Shown here: one piece after another, positions 26,231 through 33,301 of the stretch
Numbering within the stretch: the first letter of the stretch is position 1
Layout: the number at the start of each line of letters is the position of its first letter
Source: CBDFKF01 sp965248765
GTDB lineage: Bacteria; Pseudomonadota; Alphaproteobacteria; VGEJ01
Length of the DNA stretch: 64,000 bases
Assembly: GCA_965248765.1 (NCBI GenBank)
Contig: CBDFKF010000003.1
Span: forward strand, 740,934 to 804,933
Direction of reading: 5' to 3'
Made by a program: the position numbers and the translations under genes
The notes under the pieces: model-generated
What the model was told of the DNA's origin: nothing
Seen by the model: only the letters and a program-made list of their open reading frames with translations
Database searches by the model: none

Positions 26231-27271
26231 ATGAAGCGGCACTCAAGCCGGATCTATTTCCGTGTCGGCGTGGTGGCCATGCTCTTGGTGGTGGTGCCAG
26301 GAGCCAATGCGGTACAGGTGACCCATCGTGCTGGTTTCGACGAATGGGTGCTGACGGATTCTCATAGAGGGCGCACCATTGCGCTCGCGCTCTGGTATCC
26401 GACGACGACAGCTGAATCGATGCTCTCTTACAGCCGGGCGCAACCTGGGCACGCGGCGCGTGGCGCGCCGATCGCTCCCGGACGGTGGCCGCTCGTGATC
26501 TTGTCGCACGGCTCTGGCGGCAACCGGTTCAATCAAAGCGCACTTGGGGAGACTCTAGCGCGCAACGGCTTCATCGTTGCCGCGCTCGAGCATCCAGGCG
26601 ATCGCACTTTCGATGACGGCGACTCCGGGACCGCCCGGAATCTCCTTCACCGACCGCATGACGTGCGTTTCATTCTCGATGCGTTGCTCGGCGAGAACAG
26701 CGCGTTCGCCACCGTAATCGATACCGAACGGATCGCCATGATCGGTCATTCGGCGGGCGGATTCACTGCCGTGGTAGTCGGGGGAGGACGGCCCAATATC
26801 GGGAGCCTCGACCACTATTGCCGTGAGAACGAGGCGACCGACCTGGACACCTGCCCGGCCGATCGCAGTCTTCTACCTGAAGATTCAATTGAGCGGGTTT
26901 ACCTGGAGGGAGGATTGAGCCTTGCGGACCCCCGTGTGCGGGCAGCCATCTTGATGGCTCCGGCAATCGGGCCGTTATTCGACGGACCCGCTCTTGCCGA
27001 TGTTGCCATCCCAGTGATGTTGTTCTGGGCAGGTCGGGATGAAATTCTCAACGAACCGGGTAACAGCAGGCGCTACGCGAACGGTCTCGCCCGCGTCCGC
27101 GACCGGGTGTTGCCCACGATCGGCCATTTCACCTTTCTCAATGAATGCTCCGAGTTCTTGGCGGCGACGGCACCAGAAATCTGCCGCGACCCTCCCGGCG
27201 TCGATCGTTCCGATGTCTTTGAGATGTTCGTCGGGGAAACTATCGCGTTCCTGCGTCAAGTGCTCCGGTAG
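26231..27271 (+). CDS. Exported alpha/beta-hydrolase (PAF-acetylhydrolase/dienelactone-hydrolase-like)
   Basis: A 346-residue serine hydrolase with an N-terminal signal peptide (VGVVAMLLVVVPGANA). Strand and oxyanion region: PLVILSHGSGGNRFNQ. Nucleophile elbow: MIGHSAGGFTAVV (GxSxG with Ser). The acid is likely in FWAGRDEIL and the catalytic His in LPTIGHFTFL, so the triad looks complete. The length fits predicted dienelactone hydrolase/PAF acetylhydrolase relatives. It would act in the periplasm on an unknown ester or amide. Codon use is ordinary for the genome. It lies inside the mobile region but is intact. Confidence 0.85.
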   Translation: MKRHSSRIYFRVGVVAMLLVVVPGANAVQVTHRAGFDEWVLTDSHRGRTIALALWYPTTTAESMLSYSRAQPGHAARGAPIAPGRWPLVILSHGSGGNRFNQSALGETLARNGFIVAALEHPGDRTFDDGDSGTARNLLHRPHDVRFILDALLGENSAFATVIDTERIAMIGHSAGGFTAVVVGGGRPNIGSLDHYCRENEATDLDTCPADRSLLPEDSIERVYLEGGLSLADPRVRAAILMAPAIGPLFDGPALADVAIPVMLFWAGRDEILNEPGNSRRYANGLARVRDRVLPTIGHFTFLNECSEFLAATAPEICRDPPGVDRSDVFEMFVGETIAFLRQVLR

Positions 27272-27828
27272 TAGAGCATCACCTATTCACCTGGAGTCGC
27301 TTCTCCATCTCCCGCTATCGAGACATGGGAACTGGAAATCTCATCGCCATTTCCAACGTCATGATCAGACAATGTGAAGCGGCATCGTGCTCGTAATTTT
27401 TAAGACGCCGTTCGCATTCAACCCGGCGGTCTTGGTAATCGGGCAGATCAGCCGTTGACCCGTTACCGCGCGCGCATCAGGCCGCCGTGATTTCGTGACC
27501 ACTACGCGTGACCAGCGGCGGAGATCACCGACTGCCTGCCGCGCATGGCAACGGACACCGGTCCGGGCGGGTTTACGAAGACACCGCGTCGACTGTTTCC
27601 ACAAGGCCGAGACTTTGCTATGGCTACCACGATGTAACCGGCGGCGGAGCGCGCGGGGCCACCTGTCGAGATGAAAAGAAGGATTGGGGCCATGGGCTTG
27701 ACATCGGCAAATTGCACCGCAAGTCCGCATCCCCACGGTCGGGCCCGGTAAACACGACAGACTGCTAAGCCACAGCAGTTCACCCGACCGTTCTTAATGC
27801 GACGCGGTCGGAGACAAGGAGGAAGAGT
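27272..27828. other. Intergenic, no gene recognised
   Basis: Several short open frames occur on both strands (for example 27508-27768 plus), but none shows a domain or a plausible RBS. The end of the stretch contains the RBS of the lipoprotein gene (aaggaggaagagt). Confidence 0.5.
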
Positions 27829-28155
27829 ATGGCAAGATCGGTTCTTCGAGCGATTGCGGCCTGCGGTGTATTGCTGTCGTCTGCATGTGCGACCCCGGAT
27901 GTCGTTTCGGTTCGACAGGTTGGCGACGACAATTTGAGTTGCGAGGAGATCAAGGAACAGTTTGCTGACGCGCAGGAATTCGAGAAGAAGGCCAGGAGAG
28001 AGAAAGGCGCAACGGGGACCAATGTCGCGGCACTCTTGTTTTTCTGGCCCGCTTTGCTGGCGACGTATTCGAACATTGAAGAAGCGACAACCGCCGCGAA
28101 GGATCGCCAAATCCATCTCGAAAAACTCGCCAAGAAAAAGGGTTGCTCTATCTGA
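27829..28155 (+). CDS. Small predicted lipoprotein
   Basis: A 108-residue protein with strong RBS aggaggaagagt. The N-terminus VLRAIAACGVLLSSAC ends in a lipobox (LSSAC, Cys 21). The mature part is charged and helical (DDNLSCEEIKEQFADAQEFE) and contains a short hydrophobic segment VAALLFFWPALLATY at about 66-80, followed by an amphipathic tail rich in Lys. It could be an outer- or inner-membrane lipoprotein of unknown role, perhaps phage or island derived. No family was recognised. Confidence 0.7.
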   Translation: MARSVLRAIAACGVLLSSACATPDVVSVRQVGDDNLSCEEIKEQFADAQEFEKKARREKGATGTNVAALLFFWPALLATYSNIEEATTAAKDRQIHLEKLAKKKGCSI

Positions 28156-28771
28156 GAGATTGACCTGATAGTAAGCCAGGATCGGCCGAGGCTCCCGGGG
28201 AAAATTTCGAACCCACCGGCCCGGACGGCCCCTCCACGAGCGAGTTCTGGCAGCGGTGGAACCGGACGGCGATGGATCGCTGGCGCCGCGCCTTGAGATG
28301 AGGCTGCGCCATGACGGTGGCGATGCCTAGACGGGGTTCGGCATCGAGATCGACGGCGGGCGTGATGCGCTGTTTCGCTGGCGGAACGCGATGGAGGGAA
28401 CACGACCTGCCACCACGTGGTGGCAGAGTCGGGCTGGGACGCTGCGCTCTCCGGCGTCGGGTTCACCGACACGCCCCCGTCGTAGGCGATGCTCCGCAGA
28501 ATGCGCCACAGCCGCTCCGGCAGGGGATCGGCCGGGCCCTCGTCCCGGCAGGACCTGCGAGGCAATACGCAGATGCAGCGACGACGTGTCTCCCTTGCCC
28601 TGGACCTGAGTGTGCCCGAGCAACTTCCCGATCATGTTTGGATATGTCGTGACGGACTATTCGCTGGTGGTCAATCTGCAGCGGTGTTCCCCGTCAGCGC
28701 TTATGGGACAAATTGAGGTAATTGGATAACGGAGGATTTCTGGCTCATCGTAGTGACCGAAGGGAACGAAG
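28156..28771. other. Unannotated stretch with decayed gene pieces
   Basis: On the plus strand 28194-28299 reads ... GPDGPSTSEFWQRWNRTAMD ... to a stop, like the tail of a lost gene. On the minus strand there is an integrase-like tail (separate entry). The remaining frames are not recognisable. The last part should hold the left end of an IS3 element. Confidence 0.4.
28600..28641 (-). pseudogene. Tyrosine-recombinase C-terminal fragment
   Basis: The minus strand reads NMIGKLLGHTQVQ, the block that precedes the catalytic tyrosine in XerD-like phage integrases (usually followed by TTARYAHL). Here the sequence diverges right after QVQ, so only about 14 codons remain. Short but characteristic. 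Confidence 0.45.
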
Positions 28772-29113
28772 ATGAGGCAGAAATCCATGAGCAAGAACGA
28801 CCCGGCGGAAAGAGCTGTTCGGGATATTCGCCGCAAGACGCGCAAGCAGTATTCGGCTGAGGAGAAGATCCGGATCGTGGTGTCGGGCCTGCGCGGCGAG
28901 GACAGCATCGCCGAGCTGTGTCGCCGGGAGGGGATCGCAGAGAGTCTTTACTACAGCTGGTCGAAGGAGTTCCTCGAGGCCGGCAAGAAGCGGCTTTCGG
29001 GGGATACCGCCCGCCAGGCGTCCTCGGGCGAGGTCAAGGACCTGCGCCGCGAGATGCATGACTTCAAGGAGGCGCTTGCCGAACAGGTGTTGGAGAACCG
29101 GCTGCTTAAAAAG
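28772..29113 (+). pseudogene. IS3-family OrfA, 3' end interrupted
   Basis: Encodes a nearly complete IS3-group OrfA: RKTRKQYSAEEKIRIVVSGL, helix-turn-helix DSIAELCRREGIAESLYYSW, then the leucine-zipper-like EALAEQVLENRLLKK. The frame runs on by chance to 29344, but IS3 homology ends at LLKK, where gggatttatacgccaaac, a likely IS1595 terminus, begins. OrfB is missing. Confidence 0.8.
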
Positions 29114-29143
29114 GGGATTTATACGCCAAACTATCCACGCAGA

Positions 29144-29326
29144 TCATTTCTTCTTGCCGCTGCGCGGTTTAGCGTTGTTCGTCCGTTGGCTTGGGTCCGG
29201 TGGCTTGACGGCCGAAAACAGCGCGCGTGCCAAACGTTCAGGTGCAGAATCAATCTTCATCTTCCTGCTGGTCGGGCGTCCCAGAGGCTTAGACGGGGGC
29301 TGTTTGCTATGAGCCATCTCGTCCAC
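29144..29326 (-). CDS. IS1595 passenger protein, small and basic
   Basis: A 60-residue, Lys/Pro-rich protein (SKQPPSKPLGRPTSRKMKID, ending KPRSGKKK) with no membrane segment. It may start at the second Met (MAHSKQ). It lies 2 bp after the other passenger gene, in the element's transposase operon. The AT-hook-like GRPTSRK core suggests nucleic-acid binding, but this is only a guess. Confidence 0.5.
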   Translation of the reverse strand: MDEMAHSKQPPSKPLGRPTSRKMKIDSAPERLARALFSAVKPPDPSQRTNNAKPRSGKKK

Positions 29327-29327
29327 A

Positions 29328-29650
29328 TTAAAGTAAGTCTTTGAACTTTTCCTTTAACTTACTCACTCTTTCCCTGGTGTCCGCTTTCTCCTCAACCAAC
29401 GCCTTAAATTCATCGAGTGTCGGGAGCGTTATTGTTTTCCCGTCTGGTATTTTACTGTTCGGTGACATGTGCATGTAGAAGACGCCGTCCAAGTAGTGCC
29501 CGGTTTTCATCTCCTCCAGGATAGATACCGCTAAATTGAGATTCTCAACCATCTTTTCGGTCTTAGTTTCCAAGCACCGAAGATCTGCTTGGCCTCTCGA
29601 AGATCCTCAATGTCGGTTCCTACAGCAATCCTTTTTTCATCGTCGCCCAT
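29328..29650 (-). pseudogene. IS1595 passenger gene with probable frameshift
   Basis: A start ATG at 29650 with RBS agggagttttcacc gives MGDDEKRIAVGTDIEDLREA, then the frame ends early. From about 29575 a second frame continues without gap (ETKTEKMVENLNLAVSILEE, GHYLDGVFYMHM) to 29328. The two parts probably made one protein of about 107 residues. It lies 12 bp after the transposase stop. The alternative is an independent ORF starting with TTG at 29573. Confidence 0.5.
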
Positions 29651-29662
29651 GGTGAAAACTCC

Positions 29663-29912
29663 CTAGCTTGCCACCAAGTCCTGATACCGCAGCCGCTTGC
29701 CGACCATCCCCTGGGCCAGGGTGGACATTTGGTCAACAGTATCAAGATCTCGGATGTTGTGACGGCCAGAAAACTCCCGAACATAACGGCCCAAGTGCTT
29801 CTCGCTCATCTTGTGGTAGGTGCCGTGGTAGCCCCTCTTGAGCATAGCCCAGAAAGACTCTATGCCGTTCGTATTGGCCTGCCCTTTCACATATTCGCCG
29901 GTCGAGTGCTCG
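29663..29912 (-). pseudogene. IS1595-family transposase, C-terminal fragment
   Basis: About 80 codons, EHSTGEYVKGQANTNGIESF ... WAMLKRGYHGTYHKMSEKHL ... RYVREFSGRHN, the conserved end of ISXO2-like DDE transposases (the NGIESFWAMLKR block holds the last acidic residue). The catalytic N-terminal part and zinc-ribbon are missing, cut at the IS21 junction. Confidence 0.85.
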
Positions 29913-30403
29913 AGCTCGCCCGCTGCGAGTACGTTGACCGCCGCGAGAATGTCATCACGCTCGGCAACTCAGGCACCGGCAAGACCCACGTCGCCCTCGG
30001 TCTCGGCCTGGCGGCCTGCCGGAAGGGCCTCTCGGTCGGCTTCACCACCGCCGCCGCGCTGGTCCACGAGCTCATCGAGGCCCGCGATGACAAGCAGCTG
30101 CTGAGGTTCCAGAAGAAGCTCGCCACCTACAAGCTTCTGATCGTCGACGAACTCGGCTTCGTGCCGCTGTCCAAGACCGGTGCCGAGCTCCTGTTCGAGG
30201 TGTTCAGCCAGCGCTACGAGCGGGGCTCGACCCTGGTCACCACCAATCTGCCCTTCGATGAATGGACCGAGGTGTTCGGCTCCGAGCGGCTTACCGGCGC
30301 TCTCCTCGACCGCCTCACCCACCACGTCAACATCCTCGAGATGAATGGCGAGAGCTACAGGCTCAACCAGAGCCGCAGGCGTCAAACCCCGACGGCGAAC
30401 TGA
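29906..30403 (+). pseudogene. istB: IstB of a fourth IS21-family element, 5' truncated
   Basis: Reads VLELARCEYVDRRENVITLG, then Walker A GNSGTGKTHVALGLG, Walker B LLIVDELGFVPLSKTG and the normal C-terminus LTGALLDRLTHHVNILEMNG. The first 90 or so residues are missing. An in-frame ATG exists only within the antisense IS1595 sequence (29729). It may still yield a hybrid ATPase, but function is unlikely. Confidence 0.8.
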
Positions 30404-30530
30404 ACCGACCACCCAACCCACGCTTGACCCCGTGGGCCCACAGGTCCCTCCCGTGGACTACGGGGACAAGCTCGCAGCCGCCGGTGGTCCCTTCTTACCA
30501 CGGTGGTCCCTTTTTGCTCCGCCACTGACA
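29906..30530 (+). mobile_element. IS21-family right-end remnant (fourth element)
   Basis: Truncated istB and the right terminus with two ggtggtccctt(c/t)tt-type repeats (about 30484 and 30501), ending gccactgaca. The left half is absent. Confidence 0.75.
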
Positions 30531-30532
30531 GG

Positions 30533-30568
30533 TGTGGATTTCGGCCGCTATGTGGATTTCGGCCGCTA
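30533..30568. repeat. Two tandem 18-bp repeats
   Basis: tgtggatttcggccgcta occurs twice back to back, starting 2 bp after the IS21 terminus. It resembles subterminal repeats of an IS21-type end from yet another element, or is a duplication scar. Confidence 0.7.
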
Positions 30569-30962
30569 TGTCACGGACGCGGTTGAGTACGCGCACATGT
30601 GGGGCCTCGTGCAACGCTTCCTGCGCGATTCCGGCTTCAACGCGCGCCGGTTCACGTCGCTATCCTCGACAAGGGGCAACGGTCAGCAAAAGGCCTGAAC
30701 TCCGGCTCGGAAGGTCTGCCCGGCTTGCCTGAGGACCAATCTGGGGATGGTGAAACCGAAGGGAAGCCTCGAAATGCCTCATACACCGAACAATTTCCAT
30801 TGACGGATCTAGTGGATTGATCGGAACAAAGGAGGCCGATTTAGGATTTCCTGTTGTGTTGTGGCATGCGATTCTGGAACATGCGTAGGGGTATATCCTT
30901 CGTCGTATCTTGCAAGCGGTCGTCGCTGGTCTCACCCGGAACATGGAGTTCCCCCGGTTTGA
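30569..30962. other. Intergenic remnants, no gene recognised
   Basis: In the plus frame ending at 30698 there is a short coherent piece (VEYAHMWGLVQRFLRDSGFN) that may be the tail of a lost gene. The remainder up to the IS3 left end shows nothing. Confidence 0.4.
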
Positions 30963-31463
30963 TGGACACTTTTTGACTGAGAGAGGAGAGTGTCCCGATG
31001 CCGAGAACGAGGAACCGGTACCCCGCGGAATTCAGGGATCAGATCGTAGCGTTGTCCCGGACCGGAGGTAGCGTGGAAGATGGCCAGGGAGTTCGAGCCG
31101 TGCGCGGCGACGATCCATGGCTGGATCAAGCAGGCTGAACGCGATGGCGGCGGCCGCATCGACGGTCTTAGCAGCGACGAGCGCGAAGAGCTACGTCGGC
31201 TTCGCCGGGAGAACCGCCAGCTTCGTCAGGAGAGAGATATCCTGGCAAAGGCCGCAGCCTGGTTCGCTCAGAGCGACGTGACGTCGTCTCGGTCTTCGAG
31301 TTCATGACGGCGAACCAGGCCATGTTCCCGCTGGCAACGATGTGCAAATCGTTCGGCGTCTCCCGCGCCGGATATTATGCGTGGCTCCGGCGTGAGCCGA
31401 GCGCCCGTTGCCGCGCCGATGTGGAGTTGAGCGTTCGCATCAAGGCGATCCACAAGGCCCGCA
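30963..31463 (+). mobile_element. IS3-family element, 5' part only
   Basis: The left end is probably tggacactttttgactgag. It includes a frameshifted orfA and the first 53 or so codons of orfB. orfB is replaced at about 31463 by integrase sequence, so the right end is missing. Confidence 0.65.
30998..31307 (+). pseudogene. IS3-family OrfA with frameshift
   Basis: The first frame gives MPRTRNRYPAEFRDQIVALS ... GGSVED. From about 31078 homology moves to another frame, MAREFEPCAATIHGWIKQAE, then the zipper RRLRRENRQLRQERDILAKA. A missing or extra base near 31075 breaks the helix-turn-helix domain. Confidence 0.75.
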
Positions 31464-31825
31464 CGATACCAATGCATTCGCGTGTTCATGCCGCGCTAGT
31501 CGGCCTTTGGCAAAGTCGCGGGCGCCCGGGCGAGGGGCACGTGTTCCTCAATAGACTTGGAAGGCCCTATTCGGACACCCGCCAGTACAGACTTCCTGGC
31601 GGCAATCCGTTGCGCAAGGCGCATGAAACCGCGTCCAGGAGGGCCGGCATTCAAGATTTCAGAATCCATGATTGGCGTCACCACTGGGTCAGCTGGTGCG
31701 TGATGGAGGGCATCGATCTCGAGACGATCAAGCGAATGGGCGGGTGGAAAAGCCTGCGTATGCTTGAGAGACATGTCGCGGTGAGCACGGAGCACATGGA
31801 TGCTGCTATTAGCCGGCTTACGTGA
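31304..31825 (+). pseudogene. Chimera: IS3 OrfB start fused to tyrosine-integrase C-terminus
   Basis: Residues 1 to about 53 (MFPLATMCKSFGVSRAGYYA ... SVRIKAIHKA) are the start of IS3 OrfB. From about 54 the protein is the C-terminal catalytic domain of a phage-type integrase: TIPMHSRVHAAL, GHVFLNRLGRPYSDTR, the HxxR motif in HDWRHHW, and GGWKSLRMLERHV. The catalytic tyrosine expected at LERY is His here, so strand cleavage should be impossible. It is followed by a tRNA-Val fragment, the usual neighbour of such an integrase. Confidence 0.75.
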
Positions 31826-31903
31826 GTCTGGGCAACGCTGGGGCACACACCGCGAGAGAGCCACGAGAGGTGGTTGGAATCAAGCAGTTAGGCCAACGTA
31901 CGA

Positions 31904-31953
31904 CTACGTTGACATCGTAGGGGTCGCTGGTTCAATCCCAGCCGCGCCCACCA
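31904..31953 (+). tRNA. 3' fragment of tRNA-Val(GAC), probable attachment site
   Basis: The anticodon arm ctacg-ttGACat-cgtag (31904-31920), variable loop, T arm gctgg-ttcaatc-ccagc (31926-31942), acceptor strand cgcgccc, A and CCA are all present. No gggcgcg acceptor strand or D arm lies upstream, so this is a half tRNA. Integrases of this class recombine at such 3' ends, so this is best read as an att site left by an integrated element. Confidence 0.7.
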
Positions 31954-32022
31954 CCTACCCCCTGAACCCCGCACGTAACCGAACGCGATAACGCCGCGCC
32001 GCTGCCGCCTTGGCTGGATGCG

Positions 32023-33264
32023 ATGCACATCGGGCGGTGGTATCGCCTATCGGGCGATGCGCCTGATCTCGGCCTGGCGCACACCGCCGTGGGCACGCGC
32101 TACCTCGAGGATGGCGATCCTGCCGCCGATCCTGCGCTCAATCCCTCGCGCGGGCTGGAGATGCACCTGCGGCGCCTGGCGGGCCGCACTGTCAAGGCGC
32201 CCTGGAGCGGGCGCGGCGATTTCTGCTCGATCACCGAGGGCTGGAACGGCGCCGTGTTCGCGGACCGGAACGGCGCCAGCGGGTCGATGATCGTGTTCGG
32301 CGGCGGGCACAATGATTACTTCGGATCGGATGTGCACGCCTTCGACCTCGCCACCCGCCAATGGGCGCGGATAGCCGACGGCTTCGTGACCGGCCGGCCC
32401 GATGAGTACGGCGAGGGTGCGGTCTATCCGGACGCGGTTTATCCCGACGGCTCGCCCTTGCCGCCCCATACCTACGAGTACGTTCAGTACGATCCGGTTG
32501 GCAACGACTACCTGTTGTTCAAGGGCCAGTCGGAGCTCGGGCCCAATGTACAAGCCACACCGATCCCGCACCTGTTCAACTTGACCAGCTTGACCTGGCG
32601 GCGCGGGCCCAAACACCCTTCGGCCAGCCTCGGCGCGGGCGGCTGGACCACCTGGGATGCTGCGCGCCGAACCTTATGGGGCAACGCCGGCACCACTGGC
32701 AACGCTTATCTCGGCTTCCATCCCGATGGCGATAACGGTGATGGAACGTGCGGCGCGTGGGACACGCTGTTCGCGAACAAGCTACCCGGCCAAGCGCACC
32801 ACAACGCGATGGCCATCGACCCGGCACGCGACATCATCGTGGTCGCCGCGCACGATTTGGATGCCCTGTGCGCCATCGATCCGGCCGATCCGGGAAAGGA
32901 CTTGGTGCCACTCGCCTCAGTCGGCTCCAAGCCCACGCTCGCGCCCTATGCGGCGATCGAGTACCCGTCGAATCTGGATGCCTTCGTCTACTACTCCGCG
33001 ACCGAAGGCGCCAAGGTCCATGCGATCAAAGCCCCGCCCGGCACCACGTGGCCGCAGCTGATATCGGGCAGCTGGTCGTGGCACGAGATCCTCGATCCGG
33101 AGAACGGCTTGGCCCCGATCGCCGATGCGGCAGCTGCCTCCCGCCACCGCGTCAACAAGAGCCACACGTTCGGACGGTTTCGAATTGCCAGCTTCGGTTC
33201 ATCGGACGTCGCGGTGCTGATCCGCCACATCGATTCGCCCGTTTACGCGATGAAGCTCGCCTGA
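32023..33264 (+). CDS. Kelch-like beta-propeller protein, possibly 5' truncated
   Basis: A 413-residue protein without signal peptide. Repeats of propeller type are visible (GSMIVFGGGHNDYFGSDVHA, TYEYVQYDPVGNDYLLFKG, RRTLWGNAGTTGNAYLGF, DIIVVAAHDLDALCAID). FGGGHxDY is typical of galactose-oxidase/kelch domains. Upstream in-frame codons continue protein-like sequence (AAPLPPWLDAM) back to a stop just after the tRNA fragment, without any ATG/GTG/TTG, so the original start may have been lost at the integration site. The function is unknown. Confidence 0.65.
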   Translation: MHIGRWYRLSGDAPDLGLAHTAVGTRYLEDGDPAADPALNPSRGLEMHLRRLAGRTVKAPWSGRGDFCSITEGWNGAVFADRNGASGSMIVFGGGHNDYFGSDVHAFDLATRQWARIADGFVTGRPDEYGEGAVYPDAVYPDGSPLPPHTYEYVQYDPVGNDYLLFKGQSELGPNVQATPIPHLFNLTSLTWRRGPKHPSASLGAGGWTTWDAARRTLWGNAGTTGNAYLGFHPDGDNGDGTCGAWDTLFANKLPGQAHHNAMAIDPARDIIVVAAHDLDALCAIDPADPGKDLVPLASVGSKPTLAPYAAIEYPSNLDAFVYYSATEGAKVHAIKAPPGTTWPQLISGSWSWHEILDPENGLAPIADAAAASRHRVNKSHTFGRFRIASFGSSDVAVLIRHIDSPVYAMKLA

Positions 33265-33301
33265 CCGACGCCCGTCGGTCACGAGCTCGTTCCAGGATGC
33301 G

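Larger units (their letters stand above)
29112..29912 (-). mobile_element. IS1595-family element with passenger genes, truncated by IS21
   Basis: Inserted in the IS3 orfA. One terminus is probably at gggatttatacgccaaac (about 29113). It contains, in transcription order on the minus strand, the C-terminal part of the transposase, a small passenger gene (frameshifted) and a second small gene. The other end, with most of the transposase, was replaced by an IS21 fragment at about 29906. Confidence 0.65.

Noticed and set aside
30533..30568. Start of a CRISPR-like array
   Set aside because: Only two units, directly adjacent without spacers, next to an IS end.
31904..31953. Functional tRNA-Val gene
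   Set aside because: No acceptor 5' strand or D arm exists upstream, so it cannot fold as a tRNA. Kept only as a fragment or att site.
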